Origin: Hydractinia symbiolongicarpus
Taxonomy: Eukaryota; Cnidaria; Hydrozoa; Anthoathecata; Hydractiniidae
Direction of reading: 5' to 3'
NCBI RefSeq assembly: GCF_029227915.1
Contig: NC_079877.1
Span: 17,470,851-17,534,850, forward strand
Length of the DNA stretch: 64,000 nucleotides
Shown: positions 10,470 to 31,346 of the stretch, piece after piece
Numbering within the stretch: the stretch's first letter is position 1
How the letters are laid out: each line of letters opens with the position of its first letter
Notes under the pieces: generated by a model
The model's database searches: none
Told to the model about the DNA's origin: nothing
The model's input: the letters and a program-made list of their open reading frames with translations, nothing else
Program-made: the position numbers and the translations under genes

Positions 10470-10900
10470 TAGGATATCATACATGGGACATCGTGGTAGC
10501 CCTCAAGGTGAAGACACCAAAAATTTGGTCGGCACATGGGGTGACACGGTATAACGCAAATGCAGCACCGGCAATGAGCCTCGATTTCGAAGCGTATCCG
10601 GACTGGGTTGCGAAATATCGACAAATCTGGTCCAAAATCGAAGAAATAATAGCCGAGAAATTGACGACAGGCTCTGTGAAAAAGGACCGTTACGTGAATG
10701 CCAAGCTTGAATACTACAAGGATGCAATTACCACTAAATTTTATGGTATGCCGATACCCTATCATGAACCTTGCCAAGTTAGTGCAATTTTGGCCATTTC
10801 AGGAGTAAATGTACAAGGTAAAAACTACTACCCTCAGGTACATATTACAGAAAGCAGGCACAAGGATTTTAAAAAAGAATGGCTTTTAGGTGAGGATTAA
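10433..10900 (+). pseudogene. 3' part of an unrecognised Polinton gene (about 156 codons)
   Basis: After the duplication breakpoint a good open frame runs to 10900 (from GGKDNRYIVGYHTWDI through VALKVKTPKIW, AAPAMSLDFEAYPDW, KFYGMPIPYHEP, ISGVNVQGKNYYPQVHITE). It contains no start of its own and joins the end of the coiled-coil gene, so it is the 3' part of a gene whose 5' part was lost in the rearrangement. It is globular in character with no membrane segment. I do not recognise a domain; I recall similar stretches from unnamed Polinton proteins. It converges on the minus-strand gene ending at 11005. Confidence 0.5.
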
Positions 10901-10911
10901 AAAACCATATT

Positions 10912-10941
10912 ATTTTATAGGCCCTGTATGGCCTATAAAAT
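10912..10941. terminator. perfect 12-bp hairpin between convergent genes
   Basis: ATTTTATAGGCC (10912-10923) and GGCCTATAAAAT (10930-10941) pair perfectly around a 6-base loop. The hairpin sits in the 104-base gap between a plus-strand gene ending at 10900 and a minus-strand gene ending at 11005. That is a natural place for a shared transcript end; AT-rich tracts flank it. Confidence 0.4.
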
Positions 10942-11004
10942 ATAAAACAAATTAAGGCCTATATTCAGGTGGAGACCCTACATAGTGCTTGCATATTGCA
11001 CAGA

Positions 11005-11630
11005 TTAAAGTTTTTTTAAAACGTCCTGTCTTCCTTCCTCCCTGCCCCTGGCAACTAGCTGGCTACGCTCTTGCTCGTTAATACTGTTCACGATCCTATT
11101 GAATCGCTGTCGCATTTGTTCTTTTAATAGCATGTATCTCTTTTTCTCCCTGCTGATTAAGCTGTACTCGTAGTCGCTGATTACACCATTCTACATTGCC
11201 TTGCTGATTAGGTCAACAATGGAGTTTAATTTCGCCTCCGCGAGCAGCCTTATACCTTCATGTTTCTTGGATTTGACACGTAGCCGTTTGGAGGCGTTCC
11301 GAGACCAGCCTGACCTATTACGACCACAATCGTGAGTCCCCCAATGGCACAGGCCAAGGGAACTCCCAAACCCGAGGCCATAGTCCCAATTCCTAGACCC
11401 GACGTAATCACGCCCACACCAAGCAGATCATGGTCGCACATCCTGACCCACGTGTTGTGCATCTTAAATTTCTTTGCGAGTCTATTCCGCTCCTTTATTT
11501 CATCCCGTAGATATTGTTCTATTTCCTCAATCTTCTTTTTGAGCTTGTAGCCTTGGTTCTCCTCCTGCATATCAGGGCCCTGTGCGGGTGCACTCGGTAA
11601 ATTTGGGTACAGCTTAGCTTTATCGCTCAT
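11005..11630 (-). pseudogene. Polinton coiled-coil/two-helix membrane protein (broken)
   Basis: ATG 11628-11630 (MSDKAKLYPNLPSAPAQ) follows GAATAAAG, two bases after the stop of the upstream gene. A proline-rich N-terminus is followed by a coiled coil (KLKKKIEEIEQYLRDEIKER), a conserved HNTWVRMCDHDLLG segment, and two glycine/alanine-rich hydrophobic segments (about residues 75-120). The frame shifts near 11284. The other frame then continues as a charged helical tail (RVKSKKHEGIRLLAEAKLN, REKKRYMLLKEQMRQRF) with one TAG near 11193 and ends at TAA 11005-11007. Full length would be about 208 codons. Function unknown; possibly a virion membrane or vertex protein. Confidence 0.55.
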
Positions 11631-11632
11631 CT

Positions 11633-12304
11633 TTATTCCATCATAATGCACATCGTAAGGCCGGTGAACGTCACGTTTTTTTCATGATGGTAGACGTTTG
11701 TTAGCATAAACTCTAGACGGTCCGTGGAGCCCTTTAAGGGAAGGTAAACAGGGGTATCAAAGCTCCAGGTCAGCATATCCCCCCAAGCGTTCAATTCTTT
11801 GGTGGGAAGCAAGGCCAGAGTTTTGGACTTTTTGCCATCAAGCAGGCAGTCGTCTTCGTCCAACTGTGGGCAAACGAGTCTAAGCCTATGGTAAATATCG
11901 GTCATATAATAGCCATCGTATTCACCTTTCATATGATACTTCTTTGAAGGGTCGTAGGGTAGGCCTAGGAGCTCTTCTAATTGCTGATTCATAACAACCA
12001 AGTACCCATCACTGACACGTAGCCTGCAGTAGCCACTTTTCAAAACGAACAGCTTAATCCTATCCTCTGCCTGCCTATTCACAATAGTCACGATATCTTC
12101 TATCCTGTATAAACCACTCAGGATCTTAATCCGAGTCACCCTCTAGTCAGGCCCCACCTTACGTATGGTAAACTCTGTATTGTCTTACAATTTCAACCAT
12201 CCAGGCCCGATACTTATAGATTTCAAGGCAATGCGAGTGTCCTGTCTGAGGTAGTCCTCAAATATCGTGGGCTTTTCTATATCGGTAATATACAGCTGCC
12301 TCAT
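11633..12304 (-). pseudogene. Polinton minor capsid/penton protein candidate (two in-frame stops)
   Basis: The open part (11633-12139) is strand-rich, with an EELLGLPYDPSK motif and a VYLPLKGS...FMLTNVYHHEKN tail that resemble minor capsid (penton, single jelly-roll) proteins of Polintons as I remember them. Upstream the same frame continues through two stops (about 12142-12144 and 12199-12201) to an ATG at 12302-12304 (MRQLYITDIEKPTIFED). The original gene was therefore about 223 codons. Its stop at 11633 is two bases before the ATG of the next gene. The minor-capsid assignment needs structure prediction to confirm. Confidence 0.5.
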
Positions 12305-12437
12305 ATTTGTTTTAAAAGACATAAACATATACCAATACAACCCCAAGGCAAAGTACAAAAGTAACAGGGGAGAATGGAAACTTAGTGTTACGAATTTGGA
12401 GCACCAGGACCTGTACGTGAGTACGGAGTCTCATATT

Positions 12438-13130
12438 TCCATGGTTTTTACAGAGTTTGCAAGGTATGCCATCAAGGTACCAACAACATATCTTGATGAC
12501 CTAGTTCAACTGGGTTGGACAGGGCAGGCACTGGACTACTGTAATATTCAAGTGAACCTCGCCACGCACTGCGCATCAACGGCGCTGGGCATCTGTGCCA
12601 AGCACATGACGGGTTTTGTACCCCTTATAAACTTAATCTTCAAATTCAATGTCTATTACCACATGCGTCATATCCTAGCAAGAATGAAGTACCAATGCCC
12701 TATGACGATGGTTTTGAACAATACAAAAACTCCTACTCTACCTCGGGATACGCCCAAGTATGTAGGGAATACGGCGCAGATGCCAATTCTTTGTACAAGT
12801 TTAAGGCGGTCATGTAATCATTGACGAATGGTAGATGGTGGCTCTAAGTTGATGGGGACTGGACTAAATTCATTATGCCAACAAGCCAAGGGCCTAACCA
12901 AGCTAAGCGAGAGTATCAGGGTTTACGTTGTCTTGTTGATAGGATCGCAAGCAGGGGCCAAAGCATCCCTGATTGGATCCAATGCCGATAATTATACAGC
13001 AAGACAAATGTTACTACAGAAGTTCGAGGCTATGGTCCAAAGGCAAGAAAATGTAAGCAATGACATCACCGAATTCCAGAAGGTATTGCAATATGCCCGA
13101 ACCCCAACAATGGTCGACGCCCCCTAAGAA
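12438..13130 (+). pseudogene. conserved Polinton structural-type gene (frameshifted, 3' end lost)
   Basis: Coding signal starts near MVFTEFARYAIKVPTTYLDD and DLVQLGWTGQALDYCNIQ (about 12438-12550) and goes on through FKFNVYYHMRHILARM (about 12640-12690). A frameshift near 12695 moves it into a frame with PYDDGFEQYKNSYSTSGYAQ, and another near 12830 leads to KGLTKLSESIRVYVVLLI, then QKFEAMVQRQENVSNDI and KVLQYART (to 13124). At about 13130 the gene is cut by the inverted duplication. I recall this as one of the larger conserved but uncharacterised Polinton genes in cnidarians. The codons at 12267-12437 upstream of the first motif are of doubtful quality. Confidence 0.5.
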
Positions 13131-13132
13131 AG

Positions 13133-13794
13133 AAAGAGACCACCGTACCGATAATCCCTGGTAATGCAGCGCCTGCCTTGCCTGCCAAATATTTAAGGAA
13201 ATTTCCGAACCTCTCAAGTTGCTTCCGCACGAACCCTTTTTCACCACCCCTGCGATACTTCCCCCTGCAGCACCTGCTGCCGCACCACCCCCTCCTGTAA
13301 CGGCAAGGACAATGGTGGAAACCAGTAGACCGATATCAGACACTATACTAGCTATAGCCAGACCCTGCTCCCTGAAAAGTGTTTTAAGTTTCTCCAGCAA
13401 AGGCATGTCATCCCCGGCAATCTTCATCAACTCGGACTTAATATTCCTCAGATGATTAAAAACCTCAGAGGACAGTAGACCATGCATACCCTGTACAACC
13501 TTATTTTCCTCCTTTAATTTATCAATCTTTTTTTCAAGATCAGCAATATCCTGAAGCCTTCGCACCCCGGCCTTCTGCTTCTTAAGTTCTTTTAGTATAC
13601 CCTCTTTTGTATTTATTTTTCTATCATATTTTATAATTTTATCCTTCACCTCCTTTATATTCTTCTGCAAGTTTTCAATTTCGAGTTTTAATGCTCTCAT
13701 AATAACCTCCTCATCATGGTCAATGCCGGCAAACGAGGTCTACAAAACCCTCCACATCATATGCGAGATTTTGAATACCATCAATTGTTTTCAT
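13133..13794 (-). pseudogene. coiled-coil and membrane protein of Polinton (copy 2, inverted)
   Basis: This is a second copy of the gene at 9849, on the opposite strand. It starts at ATG 13792-13794 (MKTIDGIQNLAYDVEGF), has a frameshift near 13738, and is open again from 13700 (MRALKLEIENLQKNIK) through the coiled coil and the EQGLAIASIV membrane region. It carries the same one-base frameshift as copy 1 near 13225. Unlike copy 1 it keeps the natural continuation (FVRKQLERFGNFLKYLAGKA, ALPGIIGTVVSF) in the shifted frame up to about 13133, where it abuts the gene ending at 13130. It is therefore the more complete 3' end of the pair. Confidence 0.6.
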
Positions 13795-13892
13795 TATGAT
13801 CACATCACCCCCCCCCCCCCATCAAAGGGGCCTTTTCTTCATCCTTATTTACAGGTACATTAAGAACCCGGATTAGATTCTGGGCCTCTACA
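13211..13892 (-). repeat. inverted duplication, right arm
   Basis: Reverse-complement partner of 9738-10432, including a 13-base C tract (13808-13820) opposite the 19-base G tract of the left arm. Its outer edge (about 13892) lies next to the junction with the second Polinton. Confidence 0.8.
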
Positions 13893-13918
13893 AATTTTCG
13901 GTCCGATTTCTTTATTCT

Positions 13919-16309
13919 TTGTGGATTGATTGTGGTTATAGTTATAAGGTTGTGTGTAGATATGACAAGAAATATAGCAAACCAATAAAAATACATAGAG
14001 GTGAAAATGCTACTTACAAATTTATGGAAGAGATGTTAAGGGAAGTTAGATATTGTGCAAGAATTAAGAACAAACATTTTAAACAGGATATGATTATGAC
14101 TAAGCAGAATAAGGTGGACCACAAAAAAGCCAAAACATGTCACATCTGTAATAAGGAATATATTGATACAGAATATGCGGAAAATAATATTGTACGTGAC
14201 CATTGCCATGTAACAGGAAAATATAAAGGATCAGCACATATTGATTGTAACTTAAATTATAGGTTAACCGATAAAGTTCCTGTTATATTCCATAATTTGA
14301 GAGGATATAATAGCCATTTCATAATGCAGCAAATTGGTGAAATTGTGACAAAACACTCCTATAAAACCAAATATGGAGAATTGAAAGAAATGGATATTAA
14401 TGTTATACCAAATAATATGGAAAAATATATGGTATTCATGTTGGGTAAACATCTTAAATTCATTGATAGTTTCCAATTTATGAGCTCTAGTTTGGAAAAA
14501 TTGGTTGATAATCTACCTAAAACATCATTTAAATATACAAAAGAGGAATTCGAAAATAAAAAGAAATTTGAGCTAATGACTAAAAAAGGTGTATATCCCT
14601 ACGATTATATGGATTAATTTGATAAATTCAATGAAAACAAATTACCATACCAAAAAGATTTTTACAGTTCATTATTGGATGATGATTACAAACATGGTAA
14701 AAGGGTGGTATGGAAGAAATGTGTATTGAAAACAATGGGTGAATACCATGATTTATACCTAAAATCCGATGTACTATTATTAGCCGATGTTTTTGAAAAC
14801 TTTAGAAGTACATGTTTAGAATATTATAAATTAGATCCAGCACATTATTACACATCACCAGGATTATCATGGGACGCCATGTTGAGAATGACTGATGTGG
14901 AATTAGAATTGTAACAGATGTTGATATGTTCTGTTCATTGAAAAGGGTTTAAGGGGTGGTGTATCATATATTTCCAACAGATATGCAAAATCCAATAATA
15001 AGTATACTGATGATTATAATCCGGATGAAAAATCAAAGTATATAATGTGTTTGAATGCTAACAATTTATATGGGCATGGAACGTCACAATATCTACCAAC
15101 TGGTGGATTTAGATGGTTTACTAAAAATGAAATAAAAAAATGTGATTTGGCTAACTATGAGACAGATAGTAAAAAAGGGTTAATATTTGAAGTTGATTTT
15201 GAATATCCAAAGGAACTACATGATATAGATAATGATTATCCACTAGCACCAGAAAGAATGAATGTTACCAAAAATATGCTATCAAAGTATTGTAAAAAAA
15301 TCCAGAAAAAGTATAATATATTAATTGGTGATGTCAAAAAATTAATCCCAACATTACACAAAAAGGAGAAATACGTTGTGCACTGCAGAAACTTAGAATT
15401 ATACATATCATCAGGATTAAAAGTCAAAAAAGTAGATAGAATATTAGAATTTGATCAATCCCCATGGTTGAAACAATATATTGATTCCAATACAAATAAA
15501 CGAACATTTTGTAAAAACGCATTTGAAAAGGATTTCTTCAAACTTATGAATAACAGTGTATTTGGAAAAACGATGGAAAATATTAGAAAACGTGTAAATG
15601 TCGAACTTGTAACCAATAAGAAAAAACTTATGAAATTAACATCAAAACCAACATTCGAATCATCAAAAATATTCAACGAAAATCTTGTTGCTGTTCACAA
15701 AATTAAGGAAACATTAACATTAAACAGACCTGCATACGTTGGAATGTGCATTCTAGATTTATCCAAAACAATGTACGATTTTCACTATTATTATATCAAA
15801 CATAAGTATAAAAATGATGCTAAACTATTATTTACAGATACAGATTCCCTAACATATGAAACTACAACCGATGATGCATATATGGATTTTTGGGGTGATA
15901 GGGATAAATTTGACAATAGTGACTACCCAGAATCATCACAATTTTATAATACAGAAAATAAGAAAATTGTTGGAAAAATGAAAGATGAAGCAGAAGGTGT
16001 ACCAATACTCGAATTTGTGGGATTGAAATCCAGAATGTACAACTATATTAAAGATAATGGTAAATCAGGAAAAACAGCGAAGGGTGTTAAGAAAAACATA
16101 TTAAGAATACAATAAAACATGAAGATTATAGGAAAACATTATTCGAAAATAAACAGATGACACATAAAATAAGAACCATTAGAAGTGAAAAACATATATT
16201 GGGAAGTTATGAGATTAACAAAATATCACTCAGCTGCTTTCATGACAAAAGATTTATCCATGATAATGGTATAACATGTTATGCATATGGACATTACAAA
16301 ATATGTTAA
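13919..16309 (+). pseudogene. second Polinton DNA polymerase B, 5'-truncated and mutated
   Basis: A different, much more AT-rich copy of the protein-primed polymerase. It begins inside the exonuclease region (VVCRYDKKYSKPIKIHRG). It keeps the endonuclease-VII-like zinc insert intact (CHICNKEY...RDHCHVTGKYKGSAH), then VPVIFHNLRGYNSH, LLLADVFENF, palm motif A (CLNANNLYGHG), the NNSVFGKTMEN motif and motif C (LLFTDTDSL), and the conserved C-terminal end (LSCFHDKRFI, TCYAYGHYKIC) with TAA at 16307-16309. Breaks: TAA near 14617, damage at about 14912-15044, and a frameshift near 16100. In motif A the usual catalytic aspartate position is asparagine (AAT). The rest of this element is absent from the window. 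Confidence 0.85.
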
Positions 16310-18168
16310 CTTTTTCTATTCCTTATATTGGGGACACTAAATGACATCAAATCTTGGGGTCACAAAACGCGACCCCTAAAAAATTTACATATGTTAACCT
16401 TTTCTATTCCCTATATTGTAGATACATCAAATTAATCCAATGTATTTACTCAGCCTTAAAAAATATACAATTCCCAGGCATTGGCAACGCTATAAACATA
16501 CACATGTAGACCCTCCCAAATGATAAAATATAGCCCTCTGACAGTATGTGTGGTATAGTAAACCCTAAATATGGATTCCCCATTCCTTTCCATTTTCCAT
16601 ATTTGAGAATTTTTCACCCTGCAACATATGATGGGGGCATGAGCACATGAGTTTCCTGTGTTGTCATTTTAACCGAAGTTGATAAAGTTTTTTTTGAGAA
16701 GGGTACTTTTCAAGTCTGTTTAACTGTACTAAGCGGTTAGGTCAGTGTTAACAATAGCCTGTTTTTTTGGAAAAGGCTGGTACGCCTATGCGGGTCATCC
16801 CACTGTGACAATTGATTTTTAAACTTTCTTGGGAATCACGCCTGTACGAATGTGCAACAATGTTTACCTGGACTAACCGCTTAGCCCTGTGCAAGAAGCG
16901 AAGGACTGTTTCTTGTGTTTTCATTTAAATAGAGTCTGCAAGAAAGTTTTTTTCAAAAGGGTATTATTCCTATACACCTGTGTAACACCGTTTAACTGTA
17001 CTAAGCGCTCAGTCCGGTGTCACGATTAATTTTTTAACTTTTACAAAAATTTATTCCGCAAAATAAAATAATATTGATTAATTGTTTTTGCTATGACGGA
17101 GTCACAACGGTTGTAAACTGTGTTTTTATTTCAGCCTTTGTTGCGGGAAAGTTATTGTTTGAAAATATGTTACAGTTGCAACACTATAATGGTGTGTGCG
17201 CTTCACTTGATTTACGACATACTGCATACCTGTACTAAAGCGCTCCACCTGACTGTGTCGCACAATTTGCAGTCCTTTTTAAGCGCTCCTTAGGGTGTTC
17301 AACAACATTTACTTGTAGTTCATTCCGGCGATTCGACGCCGGGTTTCCCGGCTAGTATATACATGATTTTACGTAGTAAAACGGGGAGTGTCGGGGGATC
17401 TCGAGAGAAGCGGAGGATTTACACTTGAACGCCAGAAGTATGGTTTGAGAAACTCCCTACATCTACTACAATTTGGTTTGAATTGTATCCCGCCCTCCTC
17501 AAATACAAAATTTACGAACATGCAAGTGATGGAACTGTATGGAAATGCAGCTTATTATTTTTTAGTAGACTGAAATGTTTTTTTATGTGTGATTTCAAAC
17601 CGCCGCGGTTTCTTGTTGACATTACTTCGCAAAATTTTAGCGAATCGGCCTTTACCAGCGGACAAAAAGGGAACATTTTCTTGACTCGAAATAATTCCTA
17701 GTAAAGTTCAGTTGAACTGCCAACAAAAATAACTTTAATTAATAAAATCATTGTATTGCTGACGACAATCAGACTTCTAACTTTGTAGTTCAGTTTCTAC
17801 ATCAAGGCAAGTCGTTTATCTCACAAATTTTTTTAAGAGCTTTTGGCTAAGGTTTTTACTCCTTCTGAAACCATCTTTAAAGTAGTCTCTTACATTATCA
17901 TAAGTTTTGGGAATACTTTTTTATTTATAAATGGCGGTTGTCTATTAACCATAGCTTTGTTTTTCTCTATGGTTACTTCGCTGCTAGTAAGTAACGGGAA
18001 GTTTTATCGTCCTTGGGGATTCCATCCTAACGGTTGGCTCTTCCTCCCCTGCGACTGTAACTATGTTACATTACCGCCAGAGATACGTATAGCATTGCTC
18101 TAACTTGCTTGTCTGCCACACAAGCCGGTTAGCAGTCAGTAGATAGGCTGACAACACTGCATGTAAAG
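16310..18168. other. intergenic stretch with degenerate repeats, no gene recognised
   Basis: A duplicated segment (TATGTTAAC...TCTATTCC at about 16303-16325 and 16389-16412) follows the polymerase. Four loosely repeated units containing ACTAAGCG or its relatives occur near 16727, 16872, 17000 and 17236, each near GTTTAAC or GTTTACC. Short open frames at 17388-17701 and 17843-18103 show no recognisable domain and I do not call them genes. Confidence 0.4.
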
Positions 18169-18170
18169 TG

Positions 18171-18243
18171 CCCCGGAGTGGGGACTCGAACCCGAAACCT
18201 TATAATTACAAGTCGAATGCGCTACCACTACACCATCGCCGCT
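18171..18243 (-). pseudogene. tRNA-Thr(UGU)-like pseudogene or SINE head
   Basis: On the minus strand an A box (TGGTGTAGTGG) and a perfect B box (GGTTCGAGTCC) lie at tRNA spacing, with an anticodon-loop-like CTTGTAA (UGU, threonine). The acceptor arms (GCGGCGA and CTCCGGG) do not pair and the anticodon stem is poor, so this is not a functional tRNA. It could be a decayed tRNA or the head of a tRNA-derived SINE reading toward lower coordinates. Confidence 0.5.
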
Positions 18244-18308
18244 CTTATTTTTGCTAAAATCCAATCATACCCACAAAACACACCGCTACCCTACTGTATC
18301 ATCTGCAT

Positions 18309-18341
18309 GTTTTTTACTTGTAGTACACAAGTAAAAAACTA
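18309..18341. repeat. short palindrome
   Basis: TTTTTACTTG and CAAGTAAAAA flank a short spacer (around 18310-18338). It lies between the tRNA-like sequence and the last CKS exon; no function inferred. Confidence 0.35.
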
Positions 18342-18662
18342 AATTTTAAACGATCGAGTGTTACCTTATTCATTAAATTTTGCGCATCTTTTTTCGCACA
18401 TTTAATATTCACGCCTTGTTATGCGTGAAATACATAAAAAGCACACTCGTTTTTTTAAATAAACGGATAATTTTACATGACTGACTTACGCTCGAAAACA
18501 TTGGACTTCAAAACCAGTCTGATTTACGTCTAGGTTATTAGCACAAAAAGACAAAAATTCTGAATAAAATCATGCTTTGTATATATATATATACATATAC
18601 AACAAAATAAATTATGTACATACTAAACTCGAGTTAAAAGTTTTTAAAAAAACATCGTGTGG

Positions 18663-29611
<10,949 letters not shown>

Positions 29612-29677
29612 ATTGTCTGCTACATTCACGTTGGTTCATAACACAGAAGTGTCGCTGAGTTGAGTGGACTTGTGACG

Positions 29678-30063
29678 TACGGAGTGTGGTTTCTATACGG
29701 AGTAATACTCCGTATAGCTGCTATACGGAGTTTGGTTTAGCTATACAGAGTCTGCCAACGAATGTTCTTCAAGTGAAATATTGCAATATATGACTTTTTT
29801 AAAACTATTTCCGAAAAAAATAAAAAATAATCACCATAAAGATCAAGTTAAAAAGACAAGCACATCTTCCTGTCCTTTAGCTATACGGAGTGTGTGAACA
29901 TTAGTTTTTAATTGCAGCAAACGGATTATGGCAACAGATTGTGAGATACTGAGAGCATGTTATGCAGAATTTGTTATGCAGACTATGCATAATGTGGTAT
30001 AAGGTGTATGCCATACGGAGTGTGATATGCTTCATATACGAAGGATACTATACGAAGTGTGAC
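29678..30063. repeat. cluster of CTATACGGAGT words upstream of CKS
   Basis: At least eight copies or near-copies: 29678, 29693, 29707 (reverse), 29721, 29741, 29881, 30011, and 30034-30055 (ATACGAAG variants). Two facing copies form a perfect 11-bp hairpin at 29693-29717 with a 3-base loop. The cluster begins 67 bases upstream of the CKS start codon, so it could be promoter sequence or a small satellite. Confidence 0.6.
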
Positions 30064-30078
30064 ATGATAGAAAAAGTC

Positions 30079-30166
30079 AACCTCGTCCCCAGGACTATTT
30101 GCTTCTCAACGGCGCTGCGCTTTATGATAGTTCTAGCGAAATAGCCCTGGACCGGGCTGGTCACCG
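30079..30166. repeat. small foldback sequence
   Basis: CCAGGACTATTTGCT (about 30090) faces AGCGAAATAGCCCTGG (about 30138-30153) across about 33 bases. It looks like a tiny MITE or a hairpin remnant. Confidence 0.4.
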
Positions 30167-30430
30167 TATCGCATCTGATTGGCCCACGGCATTACCCTAA
30201 TTATGCAACGCTTTTAGCTGGCGTCAGCAAAAATCCTAAAAGTGATACATAAACAAATATGGCACCGGAAGATGTGGCGTCGTTGTTGGTGGTGGTTTTA
30301 AATCCTTAAAAAGCATTATCCCCCTTTTTTTAAGATGTCTAAGCTAAAGTAAGAATTTCTTTGAAATATACGATATTTTTTGTTAAAAAGTAGTCGGTGT
30401 TGTTGCTAGCCAGTCCATAGGTAATGCATC

Positions 30431-31150
30431 TGGTTCTGCCCAATCTTATGACGCTGCCCCTTTGAACATAAAATTGCCCAGTCTTAAGACATGCCGGCCA
30501 GTCTTAAGATTGGGCAGGGCGTCACAAGATTTGGCAAAAGACCATGTTAGGCACATCTTTGGCGCCTTTTAGATTTTAAAGAAGGGATGTACCACACGAG
30601 CTCTGTTTTTTGCGACTCTCAACAAACATTCTCAGGCACATTAAAACATCATATTTTGGGTACTGTTGAATTGACCCGGCCAGTTTTTGGACACAGTAGA
30701 GTGAAAATCGTAGCTAGGTAGCTGCTCGAGCACGTGTTATACGTGTTAAGTTCGTATTCAAGCATATTATTAGTTAGCTATTTGGTAATTTCATTGGATG
30801 AGATGTTTAGCCAGCTAGTGAGCTGTAGCCAGCTAGCTAATATAGTCTATAGAAGAAAAACCTTATAGACTATGCTAATATGGTTGAGTAGTTTCAATTT
30901 TTTATACATAAAATACATGGTATATATAAATTTTTGGCCTTTTGATTTCCCAAGAAAAGTTTCTCTTTAAAGTTCCTATTAAGAGGTAAATTTTAAAAAA
31001 ATTATTGTTCTGTTTGTCTTCCACAATTGTTCTAAGATTGGGCATGTACGTCCATAGATTGGGCAGTCCAGTCCTAAGACTGGTCACCCATTTGTCACTG
31101 TAGGAAGATTGGTCTTAAGACGGGGCGCGTTCCAAGATTGGGCAGAACAG
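30431..31150. mobile_element. non-autonomous TIR element family R2, copy A
   Basis: Begins GGTTCTGCCCAATCTTATGACGC and ends GCGTTCCAAGATTGGGCAGAACAG, inverted termini of about 17 bp. It is closely related along its length to copy B (33446-34232), including CAAACATTCTCAGGCACATT and TACTGTTGAATTGACCCGG. It contains several CAGTCTTAAGACTG-like palindromes. No coding capacity; target duplication not clear. Confidence 0.7.
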
Positions 31151-31346
31151 CACTACAATTTTATGTGAAATCAAATCTGTCCACTTTGCAGATAATTTTG
31201 ACCAATTATCGTCTTATTTGCAACGCGCATTGCCAACTTAAGGCCCAAACCTCGTGTGGCCCTATTTGTTGTTTTAAATAATGGATTTCAGTCATTCACG
31301 CCGCAGGAAAAAAATAAACATGGCGGACGCAAACGTCACCTAAATA

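Larger units (their letters stand above)
1..13892. mobile_element. Polinton/Maverick fragment, decayed, left end outside the window
   Basis: A block of tightly packed genes without visible introns, less AT-rich than the flanking host DNA. It contains a protein-primed family B DNA polymerase, a Walker-A ATPase, a DDE integrase, a candidate capsid protein and many small membrane or coiled-coil proteins, which together define a Polinton (Maverick). Genes are arranged in blocks on both strands. Almost every gene carries at least one stop or frameshift, so the copy is dead. No terminal inverted repeat is seen: the left end lies outside the window, and the right end is an inverted duplication that meets a different Polinton near 13895. 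No adenovirus-type cysteine protease was recognised. Confidence 0.85.

Noticed and set aside
10091-10777. 228-codon minus-strand frame
   Set aside because: Antisense to two plus-strand Polinton genes with clear coding character; no motif of its own.
1-13892. Bacteriophage or giant-virus contamination
   Set aside because: Integrase plus protein-primed polymerase and capsid-type genes match a Polinton. The block is decayed and embedded among transposons and host genes, as expected for an integrated element.
16720-17260. Tandem satellite around ACTAAGCG
   Set aside because: Units are too divergent and unevenly spaced (about 125-240 bases) to call a satellite; noted only as degenerate repeats.
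18171-18243. Functional tRNA-Thr gene
   Set aside because: Acceptor arms cannot pair and the anticodon stem is poor, although both internal promoter boxes are present.
29678-30063. CRISPR-like array
   Set aside because: Repeats are 11 bases, irregularly spaced and in both orientations, in an animal genome with introns; not a CRISPR array.
31311-31340. Host gene start MADANVT at ATAAACATGGCGGACGC
   Set aside because: The start context is attractive, but the frame ends after seven codons and no continuation was found on the far side of the foldback element.
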